NCBI RefSeq assembly: GCF_025960875.1 | Contig: NZ_JAODLR010000002.1 | Location: 62,001-126,000 of the forward strand | Source: Crystallibacter permensis | GTDB taxonomy: Bacteria > Actinomycetota > Actinomycetes > Actinomycetales > Micrococcaceae | Direction: 5' to 3' | DNA: 64,000 nucleotides | Part shown: piece after piece, positions 10,160 to 19,404 of the stretch | Layout of the letters: each line of letters opens with the position of its first letter | Numbering within the stretch: the stretch's first letter is position 1 | Notes under the pieces: model-generated | What the model saw: the letters and a program-made list of their open reading frames with translations, nothing else | What the model was told of the DNA's origin: nothing | Databases searched by the model: none | Program-made: the position numbers and the translations under genes

Positions 10160-13100
10160 CTACCCGTTGCACCGAGGCATGCCGGCTGGTGCACTGCCGC
10201 CCATGTTGCCGCCCTTGCCGGCCTCGTGGATATGAATGCCCTTGATCACCATGCCGCTGTTCTTGCCGCCGCTGGACTGCCTGTACCAGTTCTTGCTGGG
10301 CCAGACGACATAACAGTCCACGGTGATGGTGCTGCCCCAGTCGGCCCAGTGGCCATTCCTGCACTCACCATTGTTGAAGTTGTTGCTGCTCCCGTCCTGA
10401 CTCTCCATGCAGGTGCGGTGATTGGTCTGCAGGTCTGTGCCGCTTCCACCGACGACGACCTGCCAGGAAGTCGGCGGCTTCGGCTTGGGTTTGCTTCCGC
10501 TGGTGGCAGAGGCCGAGGCCGTCGATCCCACGTCGCCGCGCGAGTTAACGGCGCGCACCTTGATCGAGTGTGTCTCGCTGTGGCCGGCGTTGACGGTGCG
10601 GCTGCCGGAGCGGACCGCGACGTTCTCCCAGCCCTTGCCGTCGATATTGATCTGCAGCTTGTCCACGTCGTGTGTTGACGTGTTCGGCGGGCCCCAGCTC
10701 AGCGTGACCTGCGGATTGGTTGTCTCCCCGCTTTGGCCCTTGCCCGAGGCGCTGGGCTTGCCCGGAGCGCCGTAGGGATTCGCCGCGCCGGATTTGGCGC
10801 TGGCGGGACTGTTGTAACTGGCCCCGTCGCTGTTGGCCACGGCCGTGACCTGGACGGTGACGGCAGTGCCGTTGGTGAAGCCGGTGACTTTCTGGCCGTT
10901 GGTGATGGTCATGGATCGGCCATCGTTGAAGCTGGCGCGGTAGCTGACCTCGCCAGCGCGGGCGCCGTTGCGCTGGGCAGCGGTGAGCTCGTTGAAGGAC
11001 ACTGTCACGGCCCGGCCGGCGCCGCCGGTGTTGGCTTCCTTCAGCGACACCCCGGTGGGAGCCGCGGGGGCGCCCACGGCCCGGCGGGCGTTGGACTGCG
11101 GGCTGGATTCGCCGTCGCCGGCCTTGTTCCGCGCGGTCACGGTGTAGGTGTAGTCCGTCTCCGAGTTCGGCGCGGTCACGGTCTGCGAGGTCGCGTTGAC
11201 CGGCGGGAACGTCCGCTGCAGGTCCCCGCCCTGGTACTCGCGCACGGTGTAGTCGAGGATTTCGCCGCCGTTGTTGCCCGGGGCGCTCCAGCTGACCTTC
11301 AGCTGGCTCTGCTCCCCCACCGACTTCACCCGTTCGGTGCTCGGCGCCGCGGCGGCTGCCGGCGGTCCGGCCGGCACTTCCTTGGCGGAGTACGGACTGA
11401 ACTCACTGGGCTCGGGCGCCTTGTTGTGCGCCTGGACCCGTACTTCATAGGCCTGACCGTTCTCCAGCCCTTCCCAGGTGTAGGCGGTACCGGTCAGGCC
11501 GGTCTTCTGCAGCTGGCCGCTCGGCGGGGCCGGCGAGATCTCCAGCGTGTAGCTTTCGATGGCCGAGCCCTCGTTGACCGGCGATTCCCAGCGGATGTCC
11601 AGCGACTTGTCTCCGAACTTCAGCTGCGGGGCCGCGGGCGCTTCCGGCCGCACATCGGGACGTGCGACAGCGGACTCCGCCGAGGCGTCCGACTCACCGA
11701 CACTGTTCTCGGCGACCACGGTGAAGGTGTATTCGACGTCGTTAGTCAAACCGGTCAGCGTACACGTGGTGGTCGGGCAGTCCTGGCTGAAGCCGCCGGT
11801 GCCCGTCACGCGGTAGTTGGTGATCGGATCACCGTTGTCCGCCGGGGCACCCCATGAGAGCACCACGGTCTGGTCGCGGACCGAGTCCACCAGCGGCGTG
11901 GACGGCGCCTCGGGCCGGCCCTTGACCACCAGCGAAATGTTCGCGCTGGCCTGCCGCGAGCCTTCCTTGGTCTTGTCCTCCACGGTGTATTCCACGTTCA
12001 TGGTGCCGGAGAAGTCGGCCCCGGGCGTGACCACAATGTTCTCGCCCTGCACCTGCGCGGTGCCGCCGTTGCCGGCGGTCGCCTTGACGATGTTCAGCGG
12101 GGTCTCCGGGAACGGGTTGACGTCGTTCTCCAGTACCGGCACCGTGACCGCTGCGCCCTGCACCGCCTCGGGGATCTCGTCGTCGTTGGCCACCGGCAGC
12201 GGCCGGGTGGTCGCCGTCGCGGTCACGGTGACCCGGCTCATGACCTTGTCGGAGCGACCATCGGTCACGGAGACATTGACGACGCCGGAAGCGCCGGTCT
12301 CGATGTCGGCGTCGGCGGAGACGTTGAGCACGCCGCCGTCGAGGTTCACCGCGAAACCTTCCGGCGTGCCGCCTTCAAGGGTGAACTCGAGGTTCTCCAG
12401 GTCTTCCGGGTTGGGGTCGGTGACCAGCGGGGCAAGGTTGTAGGCCACGGCGTCCTCGCCCTTGGCCACGTCCACGTTGCCGGTGGTGAACTCCGGCGGG
12501 AAGTTGCGGTTCTCGTCCGGGATGACGTTGGTCATGACGGTCAACGTGGCCTTCAGGCCCTCGGGATCGTCGGGGCCGGAGCCGTCCGTCACTTCGAAGG
12601 TGATGGAGCCGCGGCCGGCATAGTCGATGTCCGCCTGGTAGCTCAGCGTCTGCGGGTCCTGCACCCAGTCGTCATTGCTGGTCCCGATGGCGGAGACCTT
12701 GTCCACCACGGTGATCCGCGGGGTGCGGCCGTCGCGGACCTCCACCCGGTCCGCCAGGTCCAGGACCAGTTGCTGCCCGGCGGTGACGTCTACCGGGGCC
12801 GTGTCGCGCAGCGTCGGGTACTGCTCGCCCAGCGCCGGCACCCAGATCACCGCGGTGGCCTGCAGACCGTCGACGTCGCGCACTGTGTAGGGAATCAACT
12901 GCACGTTCTCCGTCAGTTCGACGTTGACCTCGCCGCCCGCGGTGACGGACGCGGTCGGGTAGTTGCCGTTAATCAGGACGTCCATGTCCTCGGCGACGCC
13001 GTCCGGATCCTCGTCATTTTCCAGCACCGGAACATCGACGGCGGTCTTGCCCTTGGTATCCACCGGCTCCACCCTGTCGTCCCGGGCAACGGGCGCCAGC

Positions 13101-16100
13101 AGCGGGGCATCCCGGCGCACTTCGGCCGTCACGGTCCCCACGGCGGAGCCGCCCCGGCCGTCGGCAACGGTGTAGCGGACGTTGACCGTGCCCTCTTCCT
13201 CGGGTATGGTGAACTGCACGCGGCCCTTGTTGGCGGCGGCGTTCAACGACGCCGGTTCGCCGGCAATCTTGTCCGGATCCAGCTGGACCGGATCGCCGTC
13301 GGGATCCGAATCGTTCGCCAGCGCATCCACGGCCACGGCCTTGCCCGGCCGGATCACGATGCCGTCGTCCAGCGCGATCGGGTTCTGGTTGGTCTCCTGC
13401 GCGGGGGCGATGCCCACCAGCACCGTCGCCGTATTCGTGGCGCCGAGCCGGTCCTTGACCAGGTAAGTGAAGGTGTCCGTTCCCGCGCCCTGCTCACTGG
13501 CGGTGTAGTCAATGTAGTTGGGGCCGGCGACGGCGGCGCCCTGCTGCGGCGCGCGGTCGATCCCCTGCAGGAACACGGAGTCGCCGTCCGGGTCGGTCCC
13601 GTTGAGCGGAATCGGAATGCGCACCGTGGAGCCGGAGATCACGCGGGCCTCGAGGTTCTTCGGCGCGGGCTGGGAGTTGGATTCGTCGTCGCGCGGGATG
13701 ATGTTGATCCGGATCTCCGCCGAATCCTTCTGCCCGGCCGAGTCCACCACCTCGTACACGGCGTAGACGGTCTTGGCGGTGTTGCCGGCGATGAAGCGCA
13801 CGGAGTTCTCCGCGGTGAAAATCTCCCCGTCGGCCTGGTCCACGGTCTCGGCCAGTTCGGGCACCAGGGTCAGTTCATCGTTGTTGGGGTGGCTGTCGTT
13901 GTGCAGCACGTCCACGGTCACCACGTCGCCGGCCCGCACGGTGGCGGTGTCGTTCTCGGCCTGCGGCGGCAGCAGCTTGTCCGGGCCCTGCACGGAAATG
14001 ATGCTCACCTCGCCGGTGGCGGAGGCGAACCCGTTGGAGACCGTGTAGGTGATGGTGGTCTGCTGGTTCAGGCCCTTCACATCGGTGACGCGCAGGAAGT
14101 TGTGGTTGAGCACTTCCACGCTGACCTCCGAGGCGCCGGATTCCACGCCCTGGACCACCAGCACGCCGCCGGCCGGGTCATTGTCATTGGCCAGCACGTC
14201 CACCAGCACCTGGCCGTTCTGCGGCAGCAGCGCCACATCGCGCACAGCCACCGGCGCGCCGTCGCCGGCGGTAGCACCGACGTCCACCCGCACCAGTCCG
14301 GTGGAGCTGGCCGGGCCGTTGGTCACCAGGTAGGTCAGGTAGTAGGCGCCCGGAGTTTCGGCGCTGAACTTGATGGTGTTCGCGTCGTAGTCCGGCACCG
14401 CGGCCGCATTGCCCACCGGTTCCACCTTGGCCAGACGCAGCTGCCCGCCGTTGGGGTCCAGGTCATTCTTCAGCGGCGAGATCTGGATTTCCTGGCCCAC
14501 CGTGGTGAAGAAGTGGTCCGCGTTCGCCACCGGCGGCAGCGCCCCGGGCGGCCGCACGTCCACGATGATAGTGCCGGCGACCGTCTCGATCCCGTCCGAA
14601 ACCTGGATCTTCACTTCCTTCTTGCCGTAGGTCTTGCCCACGTCCTGGAAGGTCAGCAGCCCGTCCGGCCGGGTGCGCACCAGGTCGCCGTCGGCGGTGT
14701 TTTCGGCGCTGACCAGGAACAGGTCGTCGCCGTCGGGGTCCTTCCAGTCCGTGAGGATGTTCTGGCTGATTTCCCGGCCCTGTTCGAGCAGGATGCTGGT
14801 CTTGCGCTTCGCCCGCGGCGGCTCGTTGCTGCCTTCGGCGCGCACGGTGATGTTCACCGCGGCGGTGTCCGTGCCGCCGCGCCCGTCGTTGACCTCGTAC
14901 TCGAAGCTGTGCCGGCCCGGCGAGGCGCCGGCGTCGATGACAATCTGTAGGCCGGTCTTCTCGTAGATGCTCTGGACCGTGCCGACCGACGGCGGATTCC
15001 CGCTCAGCGCGGCGGTGAGCACGTCCCCGTCCGGATCCGAGTCATTGTCCAGAATGCTCAGCGTGGTGGTGCGCCCTGCCCGGACCCCGAACTCATCATC
15101 CTGCGCCACCGGCGGCCGGTTCTCCTCGGTCCGGTCCGGCAGCGTGTTGATCGGGTTCTCGTCCGCGGAGTCCTCGTCCTCTTCGTCGCTCTCCTGCTCC
15201 GGCGGGATCAGGTCACTCCAGTTGTCCACCAGCTGCATGTTTTCCAGCACCAGCCAGACGTTGCCGGCGTTCACATCATTAAGTACGACGACGTCGCGGT
15301 TCACCCGGAACACCAGCGAGGCGTTGGAGCCGATCCCTTTGATCGGCTGGACGAGGTCGTCGGCATCGTTGCCGCAGTCGCGGAGGTAGTGGTTGGCACC
15401 GGACCACGCGGCGTGCAGGCAGCCGTTGAGCTGGACCGGCGCGGCGGGCGTCCCGGTGCCCTCGATCGGGGTGCGGGTGGCCTCGGAGCCGTCCAGCGGT
15501 TGCTTGATCAGGTCGGTCTCGGTGGCGATGGCGGCGAAGCCGCTGTCCGTGCTGCTCTGCTGGAGTTTGGCGCCGTCCAGTCCGGGCAGCTCCACGCTGC
15601 GGCCGCCGGGCAGGGACACCGTGCCGGATCCGGCATCGAGCACCACCACTTTGTCGCCGACGGCGGCAATCTGCGCGTCCCCCGTCTCGTCGAGGTGCTC
15701 CGCGGCTTGCGTTTCCACCCGTTCGGGCACGCCCTCGTCGTTCACGCGGTAGGTGTAGATTTCGTTGGCGTCCGGGTTGGCCACAAAGACGGTATCGTCC
15801 GGCGCGACCGTGGCCACGGAGCCCTTGGCATCGGCGACCACGGGCTCGGCAGTTTCCTCGCTGAAGGACGCCAGTTCGGTTGCCGGGCTGATGAAGACCT
15901 GGCCCTTGACCTTGTCAGTGATGGCCAGCAGGTCCCCGCCGAAGCTGACGTCGGCGCTGCCGGGCAGCTGCTGTTCGGCCCCGCGTGACATCTCCGCCAC
16001 ATCGACCGGGCTCAGCATGGCCTGGTCCTGGTTTTCCATAAAGACGCTGCCGGCGTGCTGCAGAACATCGAAGCCGGTGCTGTTGGCGAGGAATCCGCCG

Positions 16101-16300
16101 TCGAGCGTTTTGGAGGGGTAGTTGAGGTGGCCCACCATGTTGGCGCTGTTGTTGGTGACCCAGACGCCGCCGTCGTTCAGGTCGACGTCCGCGGTAGGGA
16201 AGCCTTCGTAGTACAGGGCACCGCCGACCACCAGCGCGGTGGCAACCGAAAAAGTGGTGGTCGAAGCGACGGCCTTCCTGCGCCGGTTACGCCCAAACAA
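10160..16300 (-). CDS. Giant Ig/cadherin-like and Fn3 surface protein, paralog C with Cys-rich tail (about 2046 aa)
   Basis: Start chosen at TTG 16300 (MFGRNRRRK), with GAAGG seven bases upstream and alignment to the MKFKGFGRK start of B; an in-frame TTG at 16384 gives 28 extra residues of no recognisable type. One membrane segment follows the basic N-terminus, then the ADVDLNDGGVWVTN motif, a propeller-like head, an acidic linker (EQESDEEDEDSADE), about 11 cadherin-like domains (about 393-1455), five Fn3 domains (about 1462-1940) and a unique tail of about 100 residues with four cysteines (contexts RTCMES, GECRNG, VDCYVV, PRCNG). The tail is absent from B and may form two disulfides. It converges with the HNH gene. 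Function unknown; surface exposure is inferred from architecture. Confidence 0.88.
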   Translation of the reverse strand: MFGRNRRRKAVASTTTFSVATALVVGGALYYEGFPTADVDLNDGGVWVTNNSANMVGHLNYPSKTLDGGFLANSTGFDVLQHAGSVFMENQDQAMLSPVDVAEMSRGAEQQLPGSADVSFGGDLLAITDKVKGQVFISPATELASFSEETAEPVVADAKGSVATVAPDDTVFVANPDANEIYTYRVNDEGVPERVETQAAEHLDETGDAQIAAVGDKVVVLDAGSGTVSLPGGRSVELPGLDGAKLQQSSTDSGFAAIATETDLIKQPLDGSEATRTPIEGTGTPAAPVQLNGCLHAAWSGANHYLRDCGNDADDLVQPIKGIGSNASLVFRVNRDVVVLNDVNAGNVWLVLENMQLVDNWSDLIPPEQESDEEDEDSADENPINTLPDRTEENRPPVAQDDEFGVRAGRTTTLSILDNDSDPDGDVLTAALSGNPPSVGTVQSIYEKTGLQIVIDAGASPGRHSFEYEVNDGRGGTDTAAVNITVRAEGSNEPPRAKRKTSILLEQGREISQNILTDWKDPDGDDLFLVSAENTADGDLVRTRPDGLLTFQDVGKTYGKKEVKIQVSDGIETVAGTIIVDVRPPGALPPVANADHFFTTVGQEIQISPLKNDLDPNGGQLRLAKVEPVGNAAAVPDYDANTIKFSAETPGAYYLTYLVTNGPASSTGLVRVDVGATAGDGAPVAVRDVALLPQNGQVLVDVLANDNDPAGGVLVVQGVESGASEVSVEVLNHNFLRVTDVKGLNQQTTITYTVSNGFASATGEVSIISVQGPDKLLPPQAENDTATVRAGDVVTVDVLHNDSHPNNDELTLVPELAETVDQADGEIFTAENSVRFIAGNTAKTVYAVYEVVDSAGQKDSAEIRINIIPRDDESNSQPAPKNLEARVISGSTVRIPIPLNGTDPDGDSVFLQGIDRAPQQGAAVAGPNYIDYTASEQGAGTDTFTYLVKDRLGATNTATVLVGIAPAQETNQNPIALDDGIVIRPGKAVAVDALANDSDPDGDPVQLDPDKIAGEPASLNAAANKGRVQFTIPEEEGTVNVRYTVADGRGGSAVGTVTAEVRRDAPLLAPVARDDRVEPVDTKGKTAVDVPVLENDEDPDGVAEDMDVLINGNYPTASVTAGGEVNVELTENVQLIPYTVRDVDGLQATAVIWVPALGEQYPTLRDTAPVDVTAGQQLVLDLADRVEVRDGRTPRITVVDKVSAIGTSNDDWVQDPQTLSYQADIDYAGRGSITFEVTDGSGPDDPEGLKATLTVMTNVIPDENRNFPPEFTTGNVDVAKGEDAVAYNLAPLVTDPNPEDLENLEFTLEGGTPEGFAVNLDGGVLNVSADADIETGASGVVNVSVTDGRSDKVMSRVTVTATATTRPLPVANDDEIPEAVQGAAVTVPVLENDVNPFPETPLNIVKATAGNGGTAQVQGENIVVTPGADFSGTMNVEYTVEDKTKEGSRQASANISLVVKGRPEAPSTPLVDSVRDQTVVLSWGAPADNGDPITNYRVTGTGGFSQDCPTTTCTLTGLTNDVEYTFTVVAENSVGESDASAESAVARPDVRPEAPAAPQLKFGDKSLDIRWESPVNEGSAIESYTLEISPAPPSGQLQKTGLTGTAYTWEGLENGQAYEVRVQAHNKAPEPSEFSPYSAKEVPAGPPAAAAAPSTERVKSVGEQSQLKVSWSAPGNNGGEILDYTVREYQGGDLQRTFPPVNATSQTVTAPNSETDYTYTVTARNKAGDGESSPQSNARRAVGAPAAPTGVSLKEANTGGAGRAVTVSFNELTAAQRNGARAGEVSYRASFNDGRSMTITNGQKVTGFTNGTAVTVQVTAVANSDGASYNSPASAKSGAANPYGAPGKPSASGKGQSGETTNPQVTLSWGPPNTSTHDVDKLQINIDGKGWENVAVRSGSRTVNAGHSETHSIKVRAVNSRGDVGSTASASATSGSKPKPKPPTSWQVVVGGSGTDLQTNHRTCMESQDGSSNNFNNGECRNGHWADWGSTITVDCYVVWPSKNWYRQSSGGKNSGMVIKGIHIHEAGKGGNMGGSAPAGMPRCNG

Positions 16301-16421
16301 TCTGCTGCCTTCGCAAAGTCGTTTCTTCCCCGTTATTGTCCAGCTATTGCCCCGCGCGCAGACGGCCATGCCCGGGCGCGCCAAAGATCCTCATCTTCGG
16401 TTTTGTCCGTGTCTGACTATG

Positions 16422-16449
16422 GCAGGTTAACCGATTGAGGTAAACCTGC
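16422..16449. promoter_or_regulatory. Inverted repeat upstream of paralog C
   Basis: GCAGGTTAAC (16422-16431) and GTAAACCTGC (16440-16449) form ten-base arms with one mismatch around an eight-base spacer. It lies about 120-150 bp before the paralog C start and shares the TTAACC core with the A and B promoters. Just beyond, at about 16456-16470, is a TGGGTAGTTC sequence (minus strand) also seen upstream of A at about 1746-1756. Operator role inferred. Confidence 0.4.
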
Positions 16450-16515
16450 GCCGATGGGCAGAACTACCCACGGGTCTGGCGTTGGGGCCCTGGTCCCCGC
16501 TGGCCCAACCGCCGG

Positions 16516-17661
16516 TCAGTCCACAATCAGGCCGGTGCCCGTGCCGTGCGCCAGGGTCACCGGGTGGATCTCGCCGAAACCGCGGATGGTGCGGACCTTC
16601 TGCGGCATCAGCACAAAGCGTTCGTCCCCGGCCAGCGTGGCCGCGGTGGTCGAATCCAGCAGCACCGTGCCCGGTTCCGCCAAGGCGGTCAGCCGGGAGG
16701 CGAGGTTCACGGTGGGGCCGTAGATGTCGCCCAGCCGGGAGACGATGCCGCCCCAGACCATGCCCACCCTGGCGTTCGGCAGCAGGTCGTCGTCGGCCAT
16801 CGCCTTGGCCAGGGCCAGCGAGATCTCGGCGCCGGCGTGGGGCGTGGACGCCAGGTAGAGCACTTCATCGCCCACGGTCTTGACCAGCCGGCCACCGCCC
16901 ACGGAGATGATTTCCGCGCACTTGTTCTCGAACCGCTGCACCAGCTGGGCCAGCGTCTTCTCGTTCATCTGGCGGGACAGGCTGGTATAGGAGACCAGAT
17001 CCGCAAAGCCCACGGCGCGCAGCAGCGGCATCGAATCGTCGTCGTGCTCCCCGGCCGCGCCCAGGCCGGCCTCGGCCCGGACGGTCAGCCGGGCCACCGC
17101 AGCGTTGAGCTGGCGCCGATAGGAATACAGCAGCACCTTTTCCAGCGATTCGATCAGGTTGGGCAGCTCGGTAACCAGGCGTTTACGGGCCTCGGCGTCG
17201 GTGATCCGCATCTGGTGGACCATCTCCTCCACCAGCGCTTCCACCTGCCAGACCACCATGCGGTCCGTCATCTGGCCGATGGACCGGGTGATGGAGATCG
17301 CCGCCTCCTCGGTCAGGCGCTCGTCGCGGACCATGTCGATAATGGTGGTCAGCGCCTCCAGGTCAGCCTGCGTGAACGCCACGTCCTCGTCGCCGAGGTT
17401 GGCAAAACCCAGCGCGCGCCAGATCTTGCGCGCCGAGAGCAGGGACACCCCGGCCCCCGCGGCCACCTCGCGGCGGCGCATGGTCCGTTCGGAACCGAGC
17501 AGCCGCACCTCCAGGTCCCGGACCGCCTGCCGGTTCACCTTGTTCGGCTGCGGGTCCTCCCGCACATCCGCCTGGACCGCGCGGACCTCTTCCTTGGGCA
17601 CGATCCTGGGCATGGACAGCGTCAGCGGCTCCGGTTCCCGTTGCTCGCTATTGCTGGTCAT
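16516..17661 (-). CDS. Class III adenylate cyclase with N-terminal regulatory domain
   Basis: Converts ATP to cAMP. 381 aa from ATG 17661 (MTSNSEQ), with AGGAAGG upstream; an earlier in-frame start at 17697 would overlap the upstream gene further. Residues about 30-200 match the all-helical regulatory domain of mycobacterial Rv1264/Rv2212-type cyclases, which in Rv1264 acts as a pH-sensing inhibitor. The C-terminal half holds the class III core: GFADLVSYT (metal Asp), GRLVKTVGDEV (adenine-specifying Lys, second metal Asp) and DIYGPTVNLASRL (adenine Asp, catalytic Asn and Arg). All key residues are present, so an active cyclase is expected. Cytoplasmic, with no membrane span. Its start overlaps the end of the PH-domain gene by 14 bp, so the two are probably translationally coupled. 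Confidence 0.93.
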   Translation of the reverse strand: MTSNSEQREPEPLTLSMPRIVPKEEVRAVQADVREDPQPNKVNRQAVRDLEVRLLGSERTMRRREVAAGAGVSLLSARKIWRALGFANLGDEDVAFTQADLEALTTIIDMVRDERLTEEAAISITRSIGQMTDRMVVWQVEALVEEMVHQMRITDAEARKRLVTELPNLIESLEKVLLYSYRRQLNAAVARLTVRAEAGLGAAGEHDDDSMPLLRAVGFADLVSYTSLSRQMNEKTLAQLVQRFENKCAEIISVGGGRLVKTVGDEVLYLASTPHAGAEISLALAKAMADDDLLPNARVGMVWGGIVSRLGDIYGPTVNLASRLTALAEPGTVLLDSTTAATLAGDERFVLMPQKVRTIRGFGEIHPVTLAHGTGTGLIVD

Positions 17662-18238
17662 CGCCTTGCCAACCTTCCTCGCCGTATTCCATTTCATGCA
17701 ATCTTTCCATGTCTACGCCATCGAACATTGCAGTCCGCGGCAGGTCCTCGATCGCCTTCACCACCAGTGAACGGAAACGGACCACCTCGGGCACATCCGG
17801 CAGCACCGAAAAACGCCCGTACCCCACGTCCGCCCGCAAGTGCCCGCTGCGCAGCATCCGCTGCAGCAAGCTCTGCTCGGTGGCCAGCCCGAAGATCGAT
17901 GCCAGCAGCAGTTGGTGTTCGCGCCGCTTGCCCCAGCCCTGGCGGACTATCAGCCGCCGGTTGGTGAGCAGGTATCTGGTGCCCAGCCAGCGCAGCAGCG
18001 GCAGCACCGACATTTTCCCCGCCAGCAGCACCGCCAGCAGCAGCCCGATCAGCAGCAGGGGCGCGCGCCAGTCCGCCAGCCAGTCGGGCAGGTCTTCCCG
18101 GCTCAGCCAGCCGGCGCCGAAACCGCCGGCGGCCAGCACCAGCAGGAACGCCACGGCGGGCCAGAACAGGCGCCGCGCCTGGGGCCGGGTGATGACAATG
18201 ACCCGCTCCCCCGGGTCCAGTTTCAGTTTCAGCCGCAC
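17648..18238 (-). CDS. PH-domain (bPH2) membrane protein
   Basis: 196 aa from GTG 18238, with GGAG six bases upstream. The N-terminal basic strand is followed by two hydrophobic segments (about 24-47 and 58-83) and then a C-terminal region rich in YLLTNRRLIVRQGWGKRR-type strands typical of the bacterial PH/DUF304 fold. The soluble part ends in FDGVDMERLHEMEYGE. Located between birA and the adenylate cyclase, overlapping the latter. The molecular role of these proteins is not established; a membrane scaffold or cyclase partner is only suggested by the coupling. Confidence 0.8.
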   Translation of the reverse strand: MRLKLKLDPGERVIVITRPQARRLFWPAVAFLLVLAAGGFGAGWLSREDLPDWLADWRAPLLLIGLLLAVLLAGKMSVLPLLRWLGTRYLLTNRRLIVRQGWGKRREHQLLLASIFGLATEQSLLQRMLRSGHLRADVGYGRFSVLPDVPEVVRFRSLVVKAIEDLPRTAMFDGVDMERLHEMEYGEEGWQGDDQQ

Positions 18239-18274
18239 CGCAGCTCCGGGACCAGGGTGGTTGAGTGGGGCAAA

Positions 18275-19162
18275 TCATGAACCTTCGTAGGGGCGCAGAT
18301 GTACGACGTCGCCGGCGGACACTACATGTTCGGTGCCGTCCGCTTCACGCACCTTGAGCGCGCCGAAGCTGTCCAGTCCGAACGCCTCGCCGATGATCTC
18401 CCCGCCGTTCGGCAGCTCCGCACGCACCTGCTGGCCGAGCGTGACCATGACCTTCTGCAGCCGGGACAGCAAGGTGGTGCCGTCCTTCCACTGCGCCTTC
18501 GGGTCCCCGTTGACGTTGCAGAACTGGCGGTAGCGCTGGGCAAAAACGCGCAGGTAGGACATGAGCAGGATGGTGCGGTCCGTCGTCGCACCTTTTTCCA
18601 GCGCAACGGAGGTGGCCGTGGGAACGGGCAGGTCATCCTTGCCCAGGGTCACGTTAACCCCGCTGCCAATAACAACGGCGGGCGGAGTGCCGTCCGGGTA
18701 GCTCACCATCTGCGCGAGGATGCCCGAGATCTTCCGGCCGCTGACCAGCACGTCATTGGGCCACTTGACCTTGGCCTCCAGCTGGGCATACTCGCCCAGC
18801 GCCTCGGCCAGGGACATGGCCGCCAGCAGCGAGAACCAACCGTAGCTCTGCGTGGGCACCGGGTTGCCGGCGTGGTTGAACGGGCGCAGCAGCACGCTGA
18901 CGATCACGGAGGAGCGCGGCGGGGCGGTCCACTGCCGGTCCAGCCGGCCGCGGCCCTGGGTCTGCTCTTCGGCCACCAGGACGCTCAGATCGGAGAAGCC
19001 CACTTTGTCTCCGCCGGCCTTGGTGGCCAGGTCGGAGTTCGTGGAGCCGGTAGACTCCACCAGTTCCAGCTTCCGGTAGGGTCCCAGCGGAGCACAGAGC
19101 GCATCACTGAGTCCATCAAAATCCAGCGCCGGTCGGTCAACGTCGGAAAAACTCTGGCTCAT
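18275..19162 (-). CDS. birA: Biotin--[acetyl-CoA-carboxylase] ligase
   Basis: Joins biotin to the conserved Lys of biotin carrier domains through biotinyl-5'-AMP. 295 aa with the adenylate-binding EEQTQGRGRLDRQW (GRGR loop, about residues 70-75), KWPNDVLVSGRKISGIL and a small C-terminal SH3-like domain. There is no N-terminal winged helix, so this is a monofunctional group I ligase that cannot repress transcription like E. coli BirA. It is divergent from accD-accE. The likely target in this window is Lys559 of AccA. Start ATG 19162. Confidence 0.96.
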   Translation of the reverse strand: MSQSFSDVDRPALDFDGLSDALCAPLGPYRKLELVESTGSTNSDLATKAGGDKVGFSDLSVLVAEEQTQGRGRLDRQWTAPPRSSVIVSVLLRPFNHAGNPVPTQSYGWFSLLAAMSLAEALGEYAQLEAKVKWPNDVLVSGRKISGILAQMVSYPDGTPPAVVIGSGVNVTLGKDDLPVPTATSVALEKGATTDRTILLMSYLRVFAQRYRQFCNVNGDPKAQWKDGTTLLSRLQKVMVTLGQQVRAELPNGGEIIGEAFGLDSFGALKVREADGTEHVVSAGDVVHLRPYEGS

Positions 19163-19233
19163 GAATCCATCCTACGCAGAGCGGGCCGTTTAGGCACCGG
19201 ACGCGCGGACGGCAAAATGTCCGTGCGCGAAAT

Positions 19234-19248
19234 TGTAGGATTGCTACA
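19234..19248. promoter_or_regulatory. Inverted repeat in the birA-accD intergenic region
   Basis: TGTAG (19234-19238) and CTACA (19244-19248) are perfect arms around five bases. A TTGACC sequence (19253-19258) and a TAGACT box (19272-19277) follow, 13 bp apart, which is too close for a standard pair; TAGACT alone is the better -10 candidate for accD. The regulator is unknown, and BirA itself lacks a DNA-binding domain. Confidence 0.3.
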
Positions 19249-19404
19249 GCTATTGACCCACCGGCGCTTACTAGACTTGGTGAAACAGTGCCGCGGTCGG
19301 CAGACTTTTTGTACGAAACCTACTTAACGCCTCCCCGCGGGCACACTGAGACCGCCACCAGCATCGCCACCAGCAACGCCAAGCGCGCAGAATCCGGAGA
19401 TTTC

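Noticed and set aside
12770-14950. Long plus-strand open frame inside paralog C
   Set aside because: Mirror frame of the cadherin-like repeats; product is repetitive and matches nothing, and the minus strand reads as conserved domains.
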